Positions 1 to 8,869 of a stretch of 64,000 nt of DNA are shown here, one piece after another. The notes beneath the pieces are model-generated. The model was not told the origin of the DNA, did no database searches, and saw only the letters and a list, made by a program, of their open reading frames with translations. The stretch is from Rhodoferax sp. (GTDB taxonomy: Bacteria; Pseudomonadota; Gammaproteobacteria; Burkholderiales; Burkholderiaceae_C), in the NCBI GenBank assembly GCA_013791765.1, contig VMTC01000123.1:1-64000 (forward strand), written 5' to 3'. The position numbers and the translations under genes were made by a program. Position 1 is the stretch's first letter. Each line of letters opens with the position of its first letter.

Positions 1-1
1 C

Positions 2-157
2 ACCTTGACGCAAGCGCCCAATGACAAGCAACAAGTCCAGCCGATGCTCAAGGTCCTGCAAGCGCAGGAGGCAAAGCTTGGCACGGCCTCAACCCTGATT
101 GCCGATACCGGCTATTGCAGCGAGAACAATGTCAAATGCGTATTCCGGCGATCGTGA
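2..157 (+). pseudogene. Transposase fragment (IS1182/IS4-like DDE type), cut by the IS21 element
   Basis: The frame opening at the window edge reads as a DDE transposase segment, ending in the motif ADTGYCSENNV, which is typical of IS1182-like transposases just after the second catalytic Asp region. Recognisable homology stops at about 133. The frame then runs a few codons into the IS21 terminus and stops at 155-157. The N-terminal part lies outside the window and the C-terminal part is not found on the other side of the IS21 element. It is therefore a remnant. The family assignment rests on one short motif stretch. Confidence 0.6.
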
Positions 158-183
158 CCGCTGATTCCGGTCGATCGTGACCG
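137..183. repeat. Left end of IS21 element: two terminal repeat units
   Basis: Two copies of ATTCCGG(T)CGATCGTGACCG begin at 142 and 164. The outer copy lacks one base compared with the inner one, so the spacing is 22 rather than 23. They are the inverted counterparts of the array at 3047-3186 and mark the end distal to istA. Confidence 0.85.
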
Positions 184-521
184 GTTGCGCAGCGTGCAAG
201 AGTTGCGCTGCGCAAATTGTAGGCGGGCGGTGCGCACGGCTACAAACGGCGCCCGGTTTTGGCTGTTTTTGGAGTTTCAAATGGGAATTCAATAAGTCCG
301 GGGGTGGGGCCCCCGGGCGAAGCCCGTAGGGGCGGGGCAGGACGCTGCCCCGGGCAAGCGCCAGCGCGTCAGGCCGAAGGCGAAATGCCGGGGAGCGGTG
401 GGTAACTGATGCACCGGCGGGTACCGCCGGCTGTCCACAGGCTCGTCCTGTGGGCAGATCAGTTATCCACGGCGGGCGAGAGTCACACGCGCTGCATGAG
501 CTGCCCTTTTGCCTTGCCTGA

Positions 522-1295
522 TCAGGCGGATTTTTGGCTAGCCTGCCGTGTTGCCGTTGGGCTCGATTTTGCGTTGCCCCGCAGCGAGTCACCCATCAGG
601 TTGAAACGGTGATTCTTCTGCATCACCCGGTCCAGAATCGCATCCGCTATGGTGGCGTCGCCGATCCACGCGTGCCAGTGCTCAATGGGTAACTGGCTGG
701 TGATGATGGTCGCCTTGTTGCCCGCACGATCATCAATGATCTCCAACAAGTCCGCCCGTGTCTGGCTGTCAATACCGGCCATCCCCCAATCGTCCAGCAG
801 CAACACATCTGTTTTTGCAAGGGTGATCAGCCACTTGCCAAAGGTGCCGTTACCGTGACGAATGCGCAGTTCCTCCCCCAGCCGGGGCACCCGCTGGTAA
901 AGCGCGGTATGGCCGCGCCTGCAAGCGTACTGGGCCAGTGCACAAGCCAGCCAGGTCTTGCCCGCACCCGTCAGGCCGGTTATCAGCACACTGTGGCCGC
1001 TCTCGATCCAATTGCCCAGCGCCAGACTCATCACCGCACTGCGATCGAGGCCACGCCCGGGGCGCGTGTCAATGTCTTCAATGCACGCCTGCGGGTACTT
1101 CAGGTGAGCCGCCTTGAGCAGGCGCGCTTGGCGCTTGTCACTGCGCCAATGCACCTCACGGTCCACCAGCAGGGCCAGTCGCTCCTCAAAGCTCATGCCC
1201 GTCATGCCGGCCTGGGTGAGTTGCTCTTGCAAGCCTGTGGCCATGCCAGCGAGTTTGAGGCTGCGCAGTTGTTCCAATGTCGTGTTTATCATCAT
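522..1295 (-). CDS. istB: IstB, ATP-binding transposition helper of IS21 element
   Basis: IstB is the AAA+ ATPase that works with the IstA transposase in IS21 transposition. This 257-residue protein has the family's usual length. It shows Walker A GLTGAGKT at residues 107-114 and Walker B LLLDDW at about 165-170. The start at 1295 (MMINTTLEQL) is chosen because family members begin here; a longer reading to 1484 would only extend into istA. It lies directly downstream of istA on the same strand. No frameshift or stop is seen, so the helper looks intact. Confidence 0.93.
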   Translation of the reverse strand: MMINTTLEQLRSLKLAGMATGLQEQLTQAGMTGMSFEERLALLVDREVHWRSDKRQARLLKAAHLKYPQACIEDIDTRPGRGLDRSAVMSLALGNWIESGHSVLITGLTGAGKTWLACALAQYACRRGHTALYQRVPRLGEELRIRHGNGTFGKWLITLAKTDVLLLDDWGMAGIDSQTRADLLEIIDDRAGNKATIITSQLPIEHWHAWIGDATIADAILDRVMQKNHRFNLMGDSLRGNAKSSPTATRQASQKSA

Positions 1296-1374
1296 GGTGT
1301 ATTTCTTTGCTTTGTGTGTTTGATTTTTTGAGATTTGCTTGTCGTATTTGCTTGTCGTTATCGCGTAACGGCCA

Positions 1375-2901
1375 TCAGTGGTAATGGGCTGGACCACGCA
1401 CATTGGCGTGCACCGGACTGACCCAATCAGAAGTGGTGCTGGGCGCCGCTTGATCACGCCCGTTGGCCAGAATCTCGCGCACATCGGCGCTCCTGGTGGT
1501 GCCCAGCTCCAGTGCGATCAGGCAGGCCGCTTCCAGCCGTGCTTTGCCATAGCGTTTTGCGAGTGACAGCAGGGCCAGGCAGGCCCTGTAGCCATGCTCG
1601 GGGTGCTGGCGTGTCACCAACATGCGGGTGACCAAACTGCCGGTGGCCACACCAATGTCTTTGCCCCAGTGGATCAGTCGCTCAGGGCTCCACTGCAGAT
1701 GCGCCCGGTGGGCAGCAGGCAGGTGCTCTGTGATGGTTGTAAATTTACCCTTGTGAGCGCTGCGCATGTGGCTGGCCACACGCTGGCCGCGATGCAAAAG
1801 CTCCACGGTGCGCTGTGTCGCGCGTACCTCCAGATACAGCCCAACCAAGGCGTGGGGCACGCTGTAGTAGTGCTCGCCAAATTCGATGTGTGAGTCAATG
1901 TGAACCTTCACCGTTTTGAACACCGCCATCTCCCAAGTCTGCATGGGCAAGGCGCGCAGGGCCGGTGCATCGATCTCGGCAAAGACACTGGCGCGGCATC
2001 CGACAAGCTTCTGAAACGGCTTGTTGTTGAGCTGTTCCAGCAACGGCGCAATAGCCTCGTTGACCTCATCGACGGTCTCGAACCTGTGGTGGCGCAGGCG
2101 CATCAGAATCCAGCGCTCAACCACCTGCACGGCTGACTCAGCCTTGGCTTTGTCCTGTGGGTGGCGCGGGCGGGCGTGCAGCACCGAGGTGCCGTAATGA
2201 CGGGCGAAATCGAGCACCGTGTCGTTGGCCCGGGGTTCGTAGCGGTCGGGGTTGGCGATCATGGCCTTGGGGTTATCGGGCACGATGAGTTCGGTGCAAC
2301 CGCCGTAAAAACGCAGGGCCTGTGCGGTGGCGCCGAGCCAGTCGGCCATGGTTTCCCGTGGTGTGGCATAGGCGAAGGTGTAGCCCGAGGCGCCCAGTGC
2401 CGAGACAAAGATGTGGGCCCGGCTGCCGTCCGTGAGGCCCACGGTGGGGCCGGCGTAATCGATGAAGAGTTTCTCGCCGGCGCGGTGGATTTGACGCATG
2501 GAACGCTTGAGCGTTTTGGCGAAGCGGCGGTAGTTCTCGCAGAACTGGGAGTAGCTGTGGATGGACTCATCGGGGTGCTGTTCGCTGTGTTCTTGCCACA
2601 GCAGCATCAGGGTCATGCCTTTGCGCTGGAGTTCCTGACGCAGTTTGGCGTAGTCGGGCGCCACAAAGGTGCTGGCGCGCTGGGGAGCACCCATCAGGCG
2701 GCTGTGAAGCGCCGTCTCGTCCATGCTTTGGATTTGGGGCCAATACAGGCCAGCGGTGCTGGCCAGTTTGACGTATTTGGCAACCACGCCTTTGGAGATG
2801 CCCAGTGAAGCGGCGACGTGCTGGTGCGAGTGATGGAGTTCGAGTTTGAGGCGCAGGACGTCCTTGATTTGACGCATAGTGATCCTTCGGGTATCGGGCA
2901 T
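1375..2901 (-). CDS. istA: IstA, IS21-family DDE transposase
   Basis: IstA is the transposase that binds the element's ends and joins them to target DNA. The 508-residue product begins MPDTRRITMRQ and has an N-terminal helix-turn-helix (about residues 20-45: LELHHSHQHVAASLGISKG). The RNase H-like core shows a plausible catalytic triad: D148 in FIDYAG, D209 in LIVPDN and E255 in KAKAES. The C-terminal part has the usual Mu-type beta-barrel-like region (EFGEHYYSVP). The start at 2901 fits family N-termini; Met51 could also serve. The gene appears intact, so the element may still be mobile. Confidence 0.93.
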   Translation of the reverse strand: MPDTRRITMRQIKDVLRLKLELHHSHQHVAASLGISKGVVAKYVKLASTAGLYWPQIQSMDETALHSRLMGAPQRASTFVAPDYAKLRQELQRKGMTLMLLWQEHSEQHPDESIHSYSQFCENYRRFAKTLKRSMRQIHRAGEKLFIDYAGPTVGLTDGSRAHIFVSALGASGYTFAYATPRETMADWLGATAQALRFYGGCTELIVPDNPKAMIANPDRYEPRANDTVLDFARHYGTSVLHARPRHPQDKAKAESAVQVVERWILMRLRHHRFETVDEVNEAIAPLLEQLNNKPFQKLVGCRASVFAEIDAPALRALPMQTWEMAVFKTVKVHIDSHIEFGEHYYSVPHALVGLYLEVRATQRTVELLHRGQRVASHMRSAHKGKFTTITEHLPAAHRAHLQWSPERLIHWGKDIGVATGSLVTRMLVTRQHPEHGYRACLALLSLAKRYGKARLEAACLIALELGTTRSADVREILANGRDQAAPSTTSDWVSPVHANVRGPAHYH

Positions 2902-3046
2902 GTCGACTCCAGCAAAAGCTGGTGAGACTAGCCCGCATGGATTGGGATAAATATGCGCAGCGCCTGCACGCCGCTTGTCGATTCTGTGATGGCCCAGAGC
3001 GCCTGTTACAGCGTCATGACGGCCCATTCAGACTGAACCCTGACAT

Positions 3047-3186
3047 CGGTCACGACAAACCGGAATCAGCGGTCACGATAAACCAGAACGGGCGGTCACG
3101 ATCGGCCGGAATGGCCGGTCACGATAAACCAGAATCGCCGGTCACGACAAACCGGAATGACCGGTCACGATCGACCGGAATACCCA
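3047..3186. repeat. Six 23-bp tandem repeats forming the right end of the IS21 element
   Basis: CGGTCACGA-type units begin at 3047, 3070, 3093, 3116, 3139 and 3162, an exact 23-bp period. Each consists of CGGTCACGAYMRRCCRGAAT plus three variable bases. They are inverted relative to the two units at 142 and 164. IS21-family elements are known to carry several transposase-binding repeats inside each end, which explains the array. Six copies on one side is a high number. Confidence 0.85.
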
Positions 3187-6026
3187 ACGACATCGCGGGT
3201 TCAGCGTCGTTCCGCTGGTACGAATGGGAAGGCCGGCCGTTCGCGGCGTTGGTGACGCCGGAGATGCTTCCGGTGGTCAGCCAGCGATTGGCCGACGCCG
3301 ACCGACCAGAGAACCATCAACTCCTCGTGCTCGCCCTGCTCGAAGGACTGCGCCACGCGCCGCCGGACACCGGCCTGACGCCGCTTCTGCTGTCCATGGT
3401 CCGGGATGCGTCCCGGTGGCCAGCCGTGCGCGGACGGGCCTTGAAAATCTATCAACGCTGGGTTGGCGTGATTGATTCCTCCCTGCGCACCTTGCTGGAC
3501 GACATCGGCACCGGCGCGGTGACGGACAGCGACGACGAACTGCTTGGCGTACTGCTCAAGGCGATGTACCCGCGAGCGCTTCCGTCCACCGATCTTCCTG
3601 CCTTTCTTCATCCGCCGAAACGAGAAAACCTCATCGGCAATTACGCGATGTTCTGGCGGCGCGTCCTGGATCGGATCGACGCCGCAGAGGCTCCTGGCTT
3701 ACTGGACGCGTTCGCCGCGCGTAACGACCTACGCAAAGGAGACCCGCCGCGTGAGTACGCCAAGGTCGTCGGCAGCCTGCTAGCCCGCGTGCTGAAGGAA
3801 GGCGCGGACGAAACTCCCGACGAGCAATTGCTGAACTGGCTGGACTCTGCTTGCGGCAAGCACGCCGAGAGCCTGCTGGAGAATGATGACAAGCAGCTGG
3901 TCCATCAATGGTTGCAAGCCCGCCCGAATCGCTATTTCGCGCTGCTGGACCTCGCGTTGAACCGGTACGCGAACAAGCAGAAGGGGGTGTGGCCCGCCCA
4001 GGCTCGCCTGCACGGGACCAAGGCACCGGCGAACGAGGCGGCGTGGTGGTTGGCCAAGGCCCAGGCAACCCACGATGAATCGCGGGCAAAGGAGTATTTC
4101 GTGCAGGCTCTCCATGCGATCCCCGACGAGCCCGGACCCGGACTCGAGGAGATGCTGATCGCGTGCGAAAACCTGGCGGCGTCGCGGGGGTGGCAATCTT
4201 CGCTCGCCGGGCGGCTTACTTACAGTTTCGAGCAATGGGAGTGGAAATTGGACGAAGCTGCACGCCGACAGGAGCGCCAGCGTGAAGCCGCCGAACGGCG
4301 CGACCTCTATCGTGCACGGCTGGCCGATTTTGGGGTGCCACTCGTGCCGCTCGACATCCTGCTTGCCGTCGCCGAGGTGTATGAGCACAGGCAATACGAA
4401 ATCGACGGTGAAACGCCCCTGGAGCGGCTGACCAATTTCTTTGCGGACGACGTGGAACTCGTTCAAGCTGCGTTCGCAGCGCTGCGCAACACGATTGGCC
4501 GGGAGGACTTACCGGCCGTGGAAGAAACCCTGGCGGCCATCGCCGAGGGCAAGGTAATGGTGCTGAACGCGCCAGCGCTGATCAGTCTGGAGCTGGCCTA
4601 TCTCCAGAATCCAGAGCTTCTCAACTCGCTGTCCGACGAACGCCTCGTGGCCGCACTGGTGGCCCATTTGGTGCGCTCGGTCGAAGACCACGACACCTGG
4701 GTCGCGGCGGCCGTCGCATCCCGGCCGCAATGCATGGCCGATGCCTTGAGTGCCTACCTCACCGCCGCGATGCAATGGAAAGCCCGTAGCCCCCATGTCA
4801 CGCATCACTTTCGAGACCAAGCATATGCCGAAGTCACAAAGAGGTGCCTACTGCCGCTCTTGGCGCAATTCCCATTGCGTGCACATTCCAACCTGCGCAG
4901 CGCGCTCTCGGACATGCTTCACACGGCGCTGACGCTTGCTGTGCGTGACGAGCTGCTTCCCCTCATTCAGGTTCGGCTCGAGGCGCCGAAAGTGGACGGA
5001 CCACAGCGCGCCTGCTGGCTTGCAGCGGGCCTGCTCCTGGACCCGGATTACTACCTGCCGCTCGCGAGTTGCTACTTGCAACGCCGGCCGCCTGCGTCCC
5101 AATACCTGGCCGACTTCCTACATTACCACCGCGAGGTGGACGGCGACGGCGTTCCGCAGCCGTCGAACGTACTGGGATTCTTGACCGAGCATTTCGCGGG
5201 CGGTTGTTCGCCCCGACAGTTCACCGGCTCTGGCCGGGTGAGCCGCGAGATGAATAGTGCGGATCTCGTCAAGCGCTTCCTCAACGACTTGGCAGGCAGG
5301 CCGGATGCGGAGAGCGCCCAGATGCTACAACGCCTTGAGAGCCTTCCGGCACTGTCTCAATGGATACCAAACTTGCAAGCGGCCCGTGCGGCCCAGCAGG
5401 TCGTTCGGCGTGACGCAACGTATGAGCGGCCCACGTGGCCGCAGGTCTGCACGGCCTTGCAGCAGGGAGCGCCTTCCAGCCCGGCCGAGATCGCCGCCGT
5501 CGTGAACGACACCATCGAAGATCTGAAGGAACAGGTTCGCCACAGCGACCTGAACCTGAATCTTGAATACTGGAACGCCGATTCACACAAGAAGGCGACG
5601 ACGCCGCGACATGAAGAGCTCTGCCGCAATACCTTCGCCGACCAGTTGCGGGTTCGACTGGAGCGATTCGGGGTGACCTGCTTCCCCGAGACCCACCACG
5701 CCGACGACAAGCGCTCCGACGTGTGGTGCACTGCTGGCTCACTGGGCGGTGTGCCGATCGAAGTCAAGCTGGATCGCCACAAGGACCTTTGGACGGCCGC
5801 TCGGGGGCAACTGATGGCGCGCTATGCGACCGACCCTCGGGCGAGCGGGCTGGGCATTTACTTGGTGCTCTGGCTGGGAGAGCCGAAACGCATCCCACTC
5901 CCGCTGTCGGGCGTTCGATTGGAGACGCCCGAGGAACTCCAGGCGCTGCTGGAAGCGGGCTTGTCGGAGGAAGAGAGGCGCTCGATCACGATCCACGTGC
6001 TCGATTGTTCGGTGCGCGGGAAGTAA
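3187..6026 (+). pseudogene. 5'-truncated large protein with C-terminal PD-(D/E)XK-like nuclease domain
   Basis: An open frame runs through the IS21 end and continues for about 946 codons of genuine-looking protein. The first 88 codons of the frame are only translated IS repeats, so the original N-terminus is gone. The first in-frame ATG after the element is at 3264. Most of the protein is helical, Leu/Ala-rich and repeat-like, resembling the helical regions behind NACHT/STAND-type NTPase domains in defence proteins. Near the C-terminus, SDVWC (Asp codon 5718-5720) followed by IEVK (5757-5768) fits the D...ExK core of PD-(D/E)XK nucleases, and RGQLMARY follows as the usual helix. The nuclease call is a motif-level inference. 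The lost N-terminus is assumed, not seen. Confidence 0.6.
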
Positions 6027-6215
6027 GCCGCGCGCCTGTTTATGGTGCTGGGAGCTCCGTCGCAGCCAGAGCAAGGGCCCGGGTCAAGGGCAAAAAATGC
6101 GTTCGGGCTGGGGCTGCTTCTGGCCCGTTCCGCAGATTCAGTCAGCCACATTGAAAGTCCGCAACAGTTTAGGGTTGTATGATGCCTGCCCTTGACCACG
6201 AGCGCGCGAGCCCCA

Positions 6216-6495
6216 GCGGTACTGGGCGGGCACCTGCGCAGCCGCGGCGAAGAGCAACGGGACATTCGCGAACTGGGCTACCGTGCCCGGCGCTGGGGTG
6301 GTTGAGCGCACACATGGATGGCTGAACCGATATCGCGGCTTGCTGATCCGGTGGGCCAAGAAGGCCGAAAACTATCTTGCCTTCTTGCATCTGGCCTGCG
6401 GCATCATTACCTGGCGGGCGACCAGCCTACGACCCTCCTATTCAGTTCAAATGTTTGATGCGCAACTCCACTTTGGCACAAATGATGCCGATTAG
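6216..6495 (+). pseudogene. C-terminal remnant of an IS5-family transposase, frameshifted
   Basis: Two overlapping frames read as the C-terminal part of IS5-type transposases. The first gives HLRSRGEEQRDIRELGYRARRW and the second VVERTHGWLNRYRGLLIRW followed by KKAENYLAFLHLACGII. They join at 6294-6300, where an extra G in TGGGGTGGTTGAG breaks the RRW-VVERTH motif. No N-terminal part is present. The second frame stays open to 6495, but recognisable homology ends at about 6425. This is a dead fragment. Confidence 0.75.
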
Positions 6496-6527
6496 GGTGG
6501 GGGCGTCCATTCCATTGGGTTGTGCGG

Positions 6528-6953
6528 TCACGATGAAACGAAATGCTCATTTTCGGAAAATGAGGCTATTTGTAGATCCAAGGCACACAGCATTTCGTCA
6601 CCATCCTCCTCACACCGTCCGCCCACTACGCGAGCCACAATTTCACGTTCAATATAGCGCTGATAAATCTTCATCAAGACATGAAATAAGTCTTCATTTA
6701 CTTTCAGTTTTGTGACTTCATGGCCGTTTTCACGCATGCGTTCGCGCATTAGGTGAGCTATCAAATACAAAATCCCACTTATATATGGCTCTTTCGTGTA
6801 GTCTCCTCGCAGGTAGAGCTCTGCTATCCTGAGATCTCGCCCAATTTGATGGAGGTAGGGATCTAGAAGGTTGCTCGGCAAAGCCGCCGCACGGGATTTG
6901 CCTTCAATTGTGGCAATGAGCCCTTTGAAATTGGTTGCTTGAATATTAATCAT
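6528..6953 (-). CDS. Hypothetical protein divergent from an HTH regulator
   Basis: This 141-residue protein is not recognised. It is mostly helical and charged, with no signal peptide or membrane segment and no clear catalytic motif. The last third is acidic and has two Cys (GRCEEDGDEMLC). GAGG eight bases before the ATG at 6953 supports the start. It is transcribed away from the small HTH regulator at 7041. The 87-bp gap between them holds two short inverted repeats, so the pair may be co-regulated. The base composition is more AT-rich than the core genes, consistent with the island. Confidence 0.6.
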   Translation of the reverse strand: MINIQATNFKGLIATIEGKSRAAALPSNLLDPYLHQIGRDLRIAELYLRGDYTKEPYISGILYLIAHLMRERMRENGHEVTKLKVNEDLFHVLMKIYQRYIEREIVARVVGGRCEEDGDEMLCALDLQIASFSENEHFVSS

Positions 6954-6973
6954 TGCTGAAGCCTCATATGTCT

Positions 6974-7009
6974 ATTGAAATCAATAATGCTACTCTAAGT
7001 CTGTAGACT
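6974..7009. promoter_or_regulatory. Two short inverted repeats between divergent genes, possible operators
   Basis: ATTGA-AA-TCAAT (6974-6985) and AGTCT-GT-AGACT (6998-7009) lie in the gap between the hypothetical gene (start 6953) and the HTH gene (start 7041). The second resembles the short palindromes bound by small Xre/C-protein-type regulators. That the neighbouring HTH protein binds here is an inference from position. Confidence 0.35.
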
Positions 7010-7040
7010 CAAAAGCATCAACATTCGAAGCTTCTGCTCC

Positions 7041-7271
7041 ATGAAGGATCAGAAGATTACGATTGAAACTGCCAGACATAGGCTTGCGCGCCACATCCGA
7101 ACCCTGCGTTCGGCAAAAGGAATGTCACAGGAGTCGCTGGCCGATGTAGCTGAACTGCACCGGACTTATGTTGGCTCAATTGAACGAAGAGAAAGAAACG
7201 TCTCACTGGACAACATTGAACGAATAGCATGGGCGCTCGGGGTTGATGTGTGTGAGTTGCTCAAACCCTAA
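7041..7271 (+). CDS. Small Xre-family HTH regulator
   Basis: The 76-residue protein is essentially one helix-turn-helix domain of the Xre/Cro-C1 type. Residues about 11-70 show the signature: LARHIRTLRSAKGMSQESLA, then the recognition-helix region LHRTYVGSIERRERN and the closing ERIAWALGVDVCELL. Size and sequence are close to controller (C) proteins of restriction-modification systems and to small phage-type repressors. The start follows a weak purine stretch (GCTCC before ATG), so translation strength is uncertain. It is divergent from the hypothetical gene at 6528-6953 and sits 2.3 kb from the restriction-modification genes. Its target is unknown; autoregulation through the adjacent palindromes is the simplest guess. 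Confidence 0.85.
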   Translation: MKDQKITIETARHRLARHIRTLRSAKGMSQESLADVAELHRTYVGSIERRERNVSLDNIERIAWALGVDVCELLKP

Positions 7272-7545
7272 ACGTCAAAGATGACTATTCTCACCATGGC
7301 ACAGTGTCTGATAAGAATTTGGGGAAACTGCATTCCATTTGTCAGCCACCAATCGGTCTGGTTGACCGACCACTCCCTGCCAGGTCATGACGGTCAACTG
7401 ACACGCTAATGCCCGTATTTTCCGTGATCTCCAACCATTTGCCCCCGTCCCTGAACGAAATCATGACGGCGGGAACTTTGTCGGTTGACGATTGACCGCG
7501 CTTAGGCGGACAGTGGATCTCCCATCAACTCTCTGGAGATTCATC

Positions 7546-7897
7546 ATGGAACAAACAAGCACCTGCAAAAGCCATACGTCATGGAACAAAGGCAAACTGG
7601 TCGGCCAAAAGGCTCCGTTCAAAGTCAATGAAATCTGGGCTATCCGAACACGCCTACAGTTGCAGCACCGTGTTCGTGAACTGGCTCTTTTCAACCTCGG
7701 AATCGACAGCAAGTTGCGTGGCTGCGACTTGCTAAAGCTGCATGTCAATGACATTTGTCACGGCGATCGTGTTGCTCCGCGCGCCATGGTGATGCAATAA
7801 AAGACGTCTCGGCCGGTTCAGTTTGAAATTACAGAGCCAACCCGAAACGCCGTCAACGCATGGATCACATCAGCGCACTTGCGCTCCGATGCCAATG
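7546..7897 (+). pseudogene. Broken tyrosine-recombinase/phage integrase, N-terminal part
   Basis: GGAGA seven bases before the ATG at 7546 starts a frame resembling short integrases: a tail ending in SWNKGKLVGQKAPFKVNEIW, then IRTRLQLQHRVRELALFNLG and IDSKLRGCDLLKLHVNDI. An in-frame TAA at 7798-7800 falls where homologues have Lys or Gln. The same frame then continues as KTSRPVQFEITEPTRNAVNA up to about 7897. The catalytic HxxR...Y part is absent. One point mutation plus loss of the C-terminal half makes this a pseudogene. The 270 bases before it show no gene. Confidence 0.7.
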
Positions 7898-8502
7898 ATC
7901 GTGACCGATGCCCCAGCAGGCATGGTGTTGCGCATGTAAATCAACCTTGTGAGCCTGTTTGTTCGATGTTGAGCGTTGGCTGAATCGGGCGACGTGACCG
8001 AGCGCATCGTCGCAACATTCGGATCCGGGTGCCCCGACTGTTGGCTTGTCGCAATTCATCCGGGGTTCTCAGGGCACTGCGTGCGTAGGTTATTTCCGAA
8101 TCCAGTTTGGACAGGTCGAGAGCCACCGCTGTGGCGTCGTTGGAAAAATTGTCATTGGTCATTTGAGCCCGGTTGGAATGGGTGATTGGTGGCAAGTCCA
8201 AGGGGATTTGCGGGGTCCCGGCGCCAAATGTTCATAAATCGCGGGGCGGCAGGCAATACTTTCGGAGCATCCACACCACCCCTGAGCGTCGCATGAACGC
8301 TTTGGTGGTTACCGAAGAAGGCGAGCGGCCAGCGCGCGCGGCCCGAACAGGCAGCAATTTTCCGAACTCCTGGGATGACATTGCGTTTAGTCGGCGCAGT
8401 CGCGGCTGGAAGTCGCAGTGGAAAAACTTGAAGGCTTGGATGAGCTGAACTGGTTTATGGCGGCGGAGACGGCGGACATCGGAAAACGTTGCAAATGCCG
8501 CA
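7898..8502. other. Gap of 605 bp without a supported gene
   Basis: Several short frames exist on both strands but none has a convincing start, ribosome site or recognised motif. One frame (plus strand, ending about 8448) includes FPNSWDDIAFSRRSRGWKSQ, which looks like a scrap of a real protein. The stretch is best read as decayed mobile DNA. Confidence 0.5.
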
Positions 8503-8796
8503 TTGATATGCCTTAATTACGGCATGAAAAAGGTTATCACCGTGCCGCGATCGCCGAGCGCGCCAACCCGGATCGCAACATGCCCGACCGATGCGGGGGA
8601 GAACGTTTTGCGCCTATTGGAACTCGACGGGATAGCGGCTAAGACTTTCGCGACCGAGGCGGCGGAATCCGCTTGGTTTCGCAGGGCGCACCCGATGCTC
8701 GATGGCGAGACGCCACTGGCAGCAGCCAAGACGCCGTTTGGAGCGCAACGTGTGAAGGACATCCTGCTGGCGATCAAGTATGGCGGTGTCGTTTGA
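8503..8796 (+). pseudogene. Fragment of MbcA/ParS-type (DUF2384) antitoxin
   Basis: The C-terminal half of this 97-codon frame carries the toxin-binding domain of Xre/MbcA/ParS antitoxins, with AWFRRAHPMLDGETPLAAAK followed by FGAQRVKDILLAIKYGGVV. Full family members are about 130-150 residues with an N-terminal helical DNA-binding part. Here that part is short and unclear, starting at TTG 8503 or ATG 8524. No RES-domain or other toxin follows: the sequence after 8796 gives only short frames. It is either an orphan antitoxin or, more likely, a decayed operon. Confidence 0.6.
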
Positions 8797-8869
8797 CTTA
8801 CGTTCGATCCGCGGCTGTTCGCTCCTTGAAGCCGGAGGCTCTGGAAGAGATCACCAAAGCGCACCAGCT

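Larger units (their letters stand above)
137..3186 (-). mobile_element. IS21-family insertion sequence, apparently complete
   Basis: The element carries istA and istB in the usual order and overlapping arrangement, both on the minus strand. Its two ends match as inverted termini: TGCGTATTCCGG at 137 and, read from the other strand, TGGGTATTCCGG ending at 3186. Both ends continue into repeated ATTCCGG-TCGATCGTGACC units, two on the left and six on the right, as known for IS21-type transposase binding sites. No matching target duplication is seen (GTCAAA before, ACGACA after), and the two flanks belong to different genes. The unit therefore probably took part in a later rearrangement. About 340 non-coding bases between the left end and istB are GC-rich and contain short palindromes. 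Confidence 0.9.

Noticed and set aside
2922-3186. Open frame that would extend the nuclease-bearing protein upstream
   Set aside because: These codons are translated IS21 end repeats (HDKPES/NRNDRSRS-like repeats), not protein; the frame is open by chance.
3047-3186. Regular 23-bp repeats that could suggest a CRISPR array
   Set aside because: Units are directly adjacent with only three variable bases, no spacers, no cas genes, and they match the inverted IS end at 142-183.
7941-8201. Minus-strand frame of 86 codons with DATAVALDLSKLDSEITYA
   Set aside because: No family recognised and no clear ribosome site; overlaps other short frames in decayed DNA.
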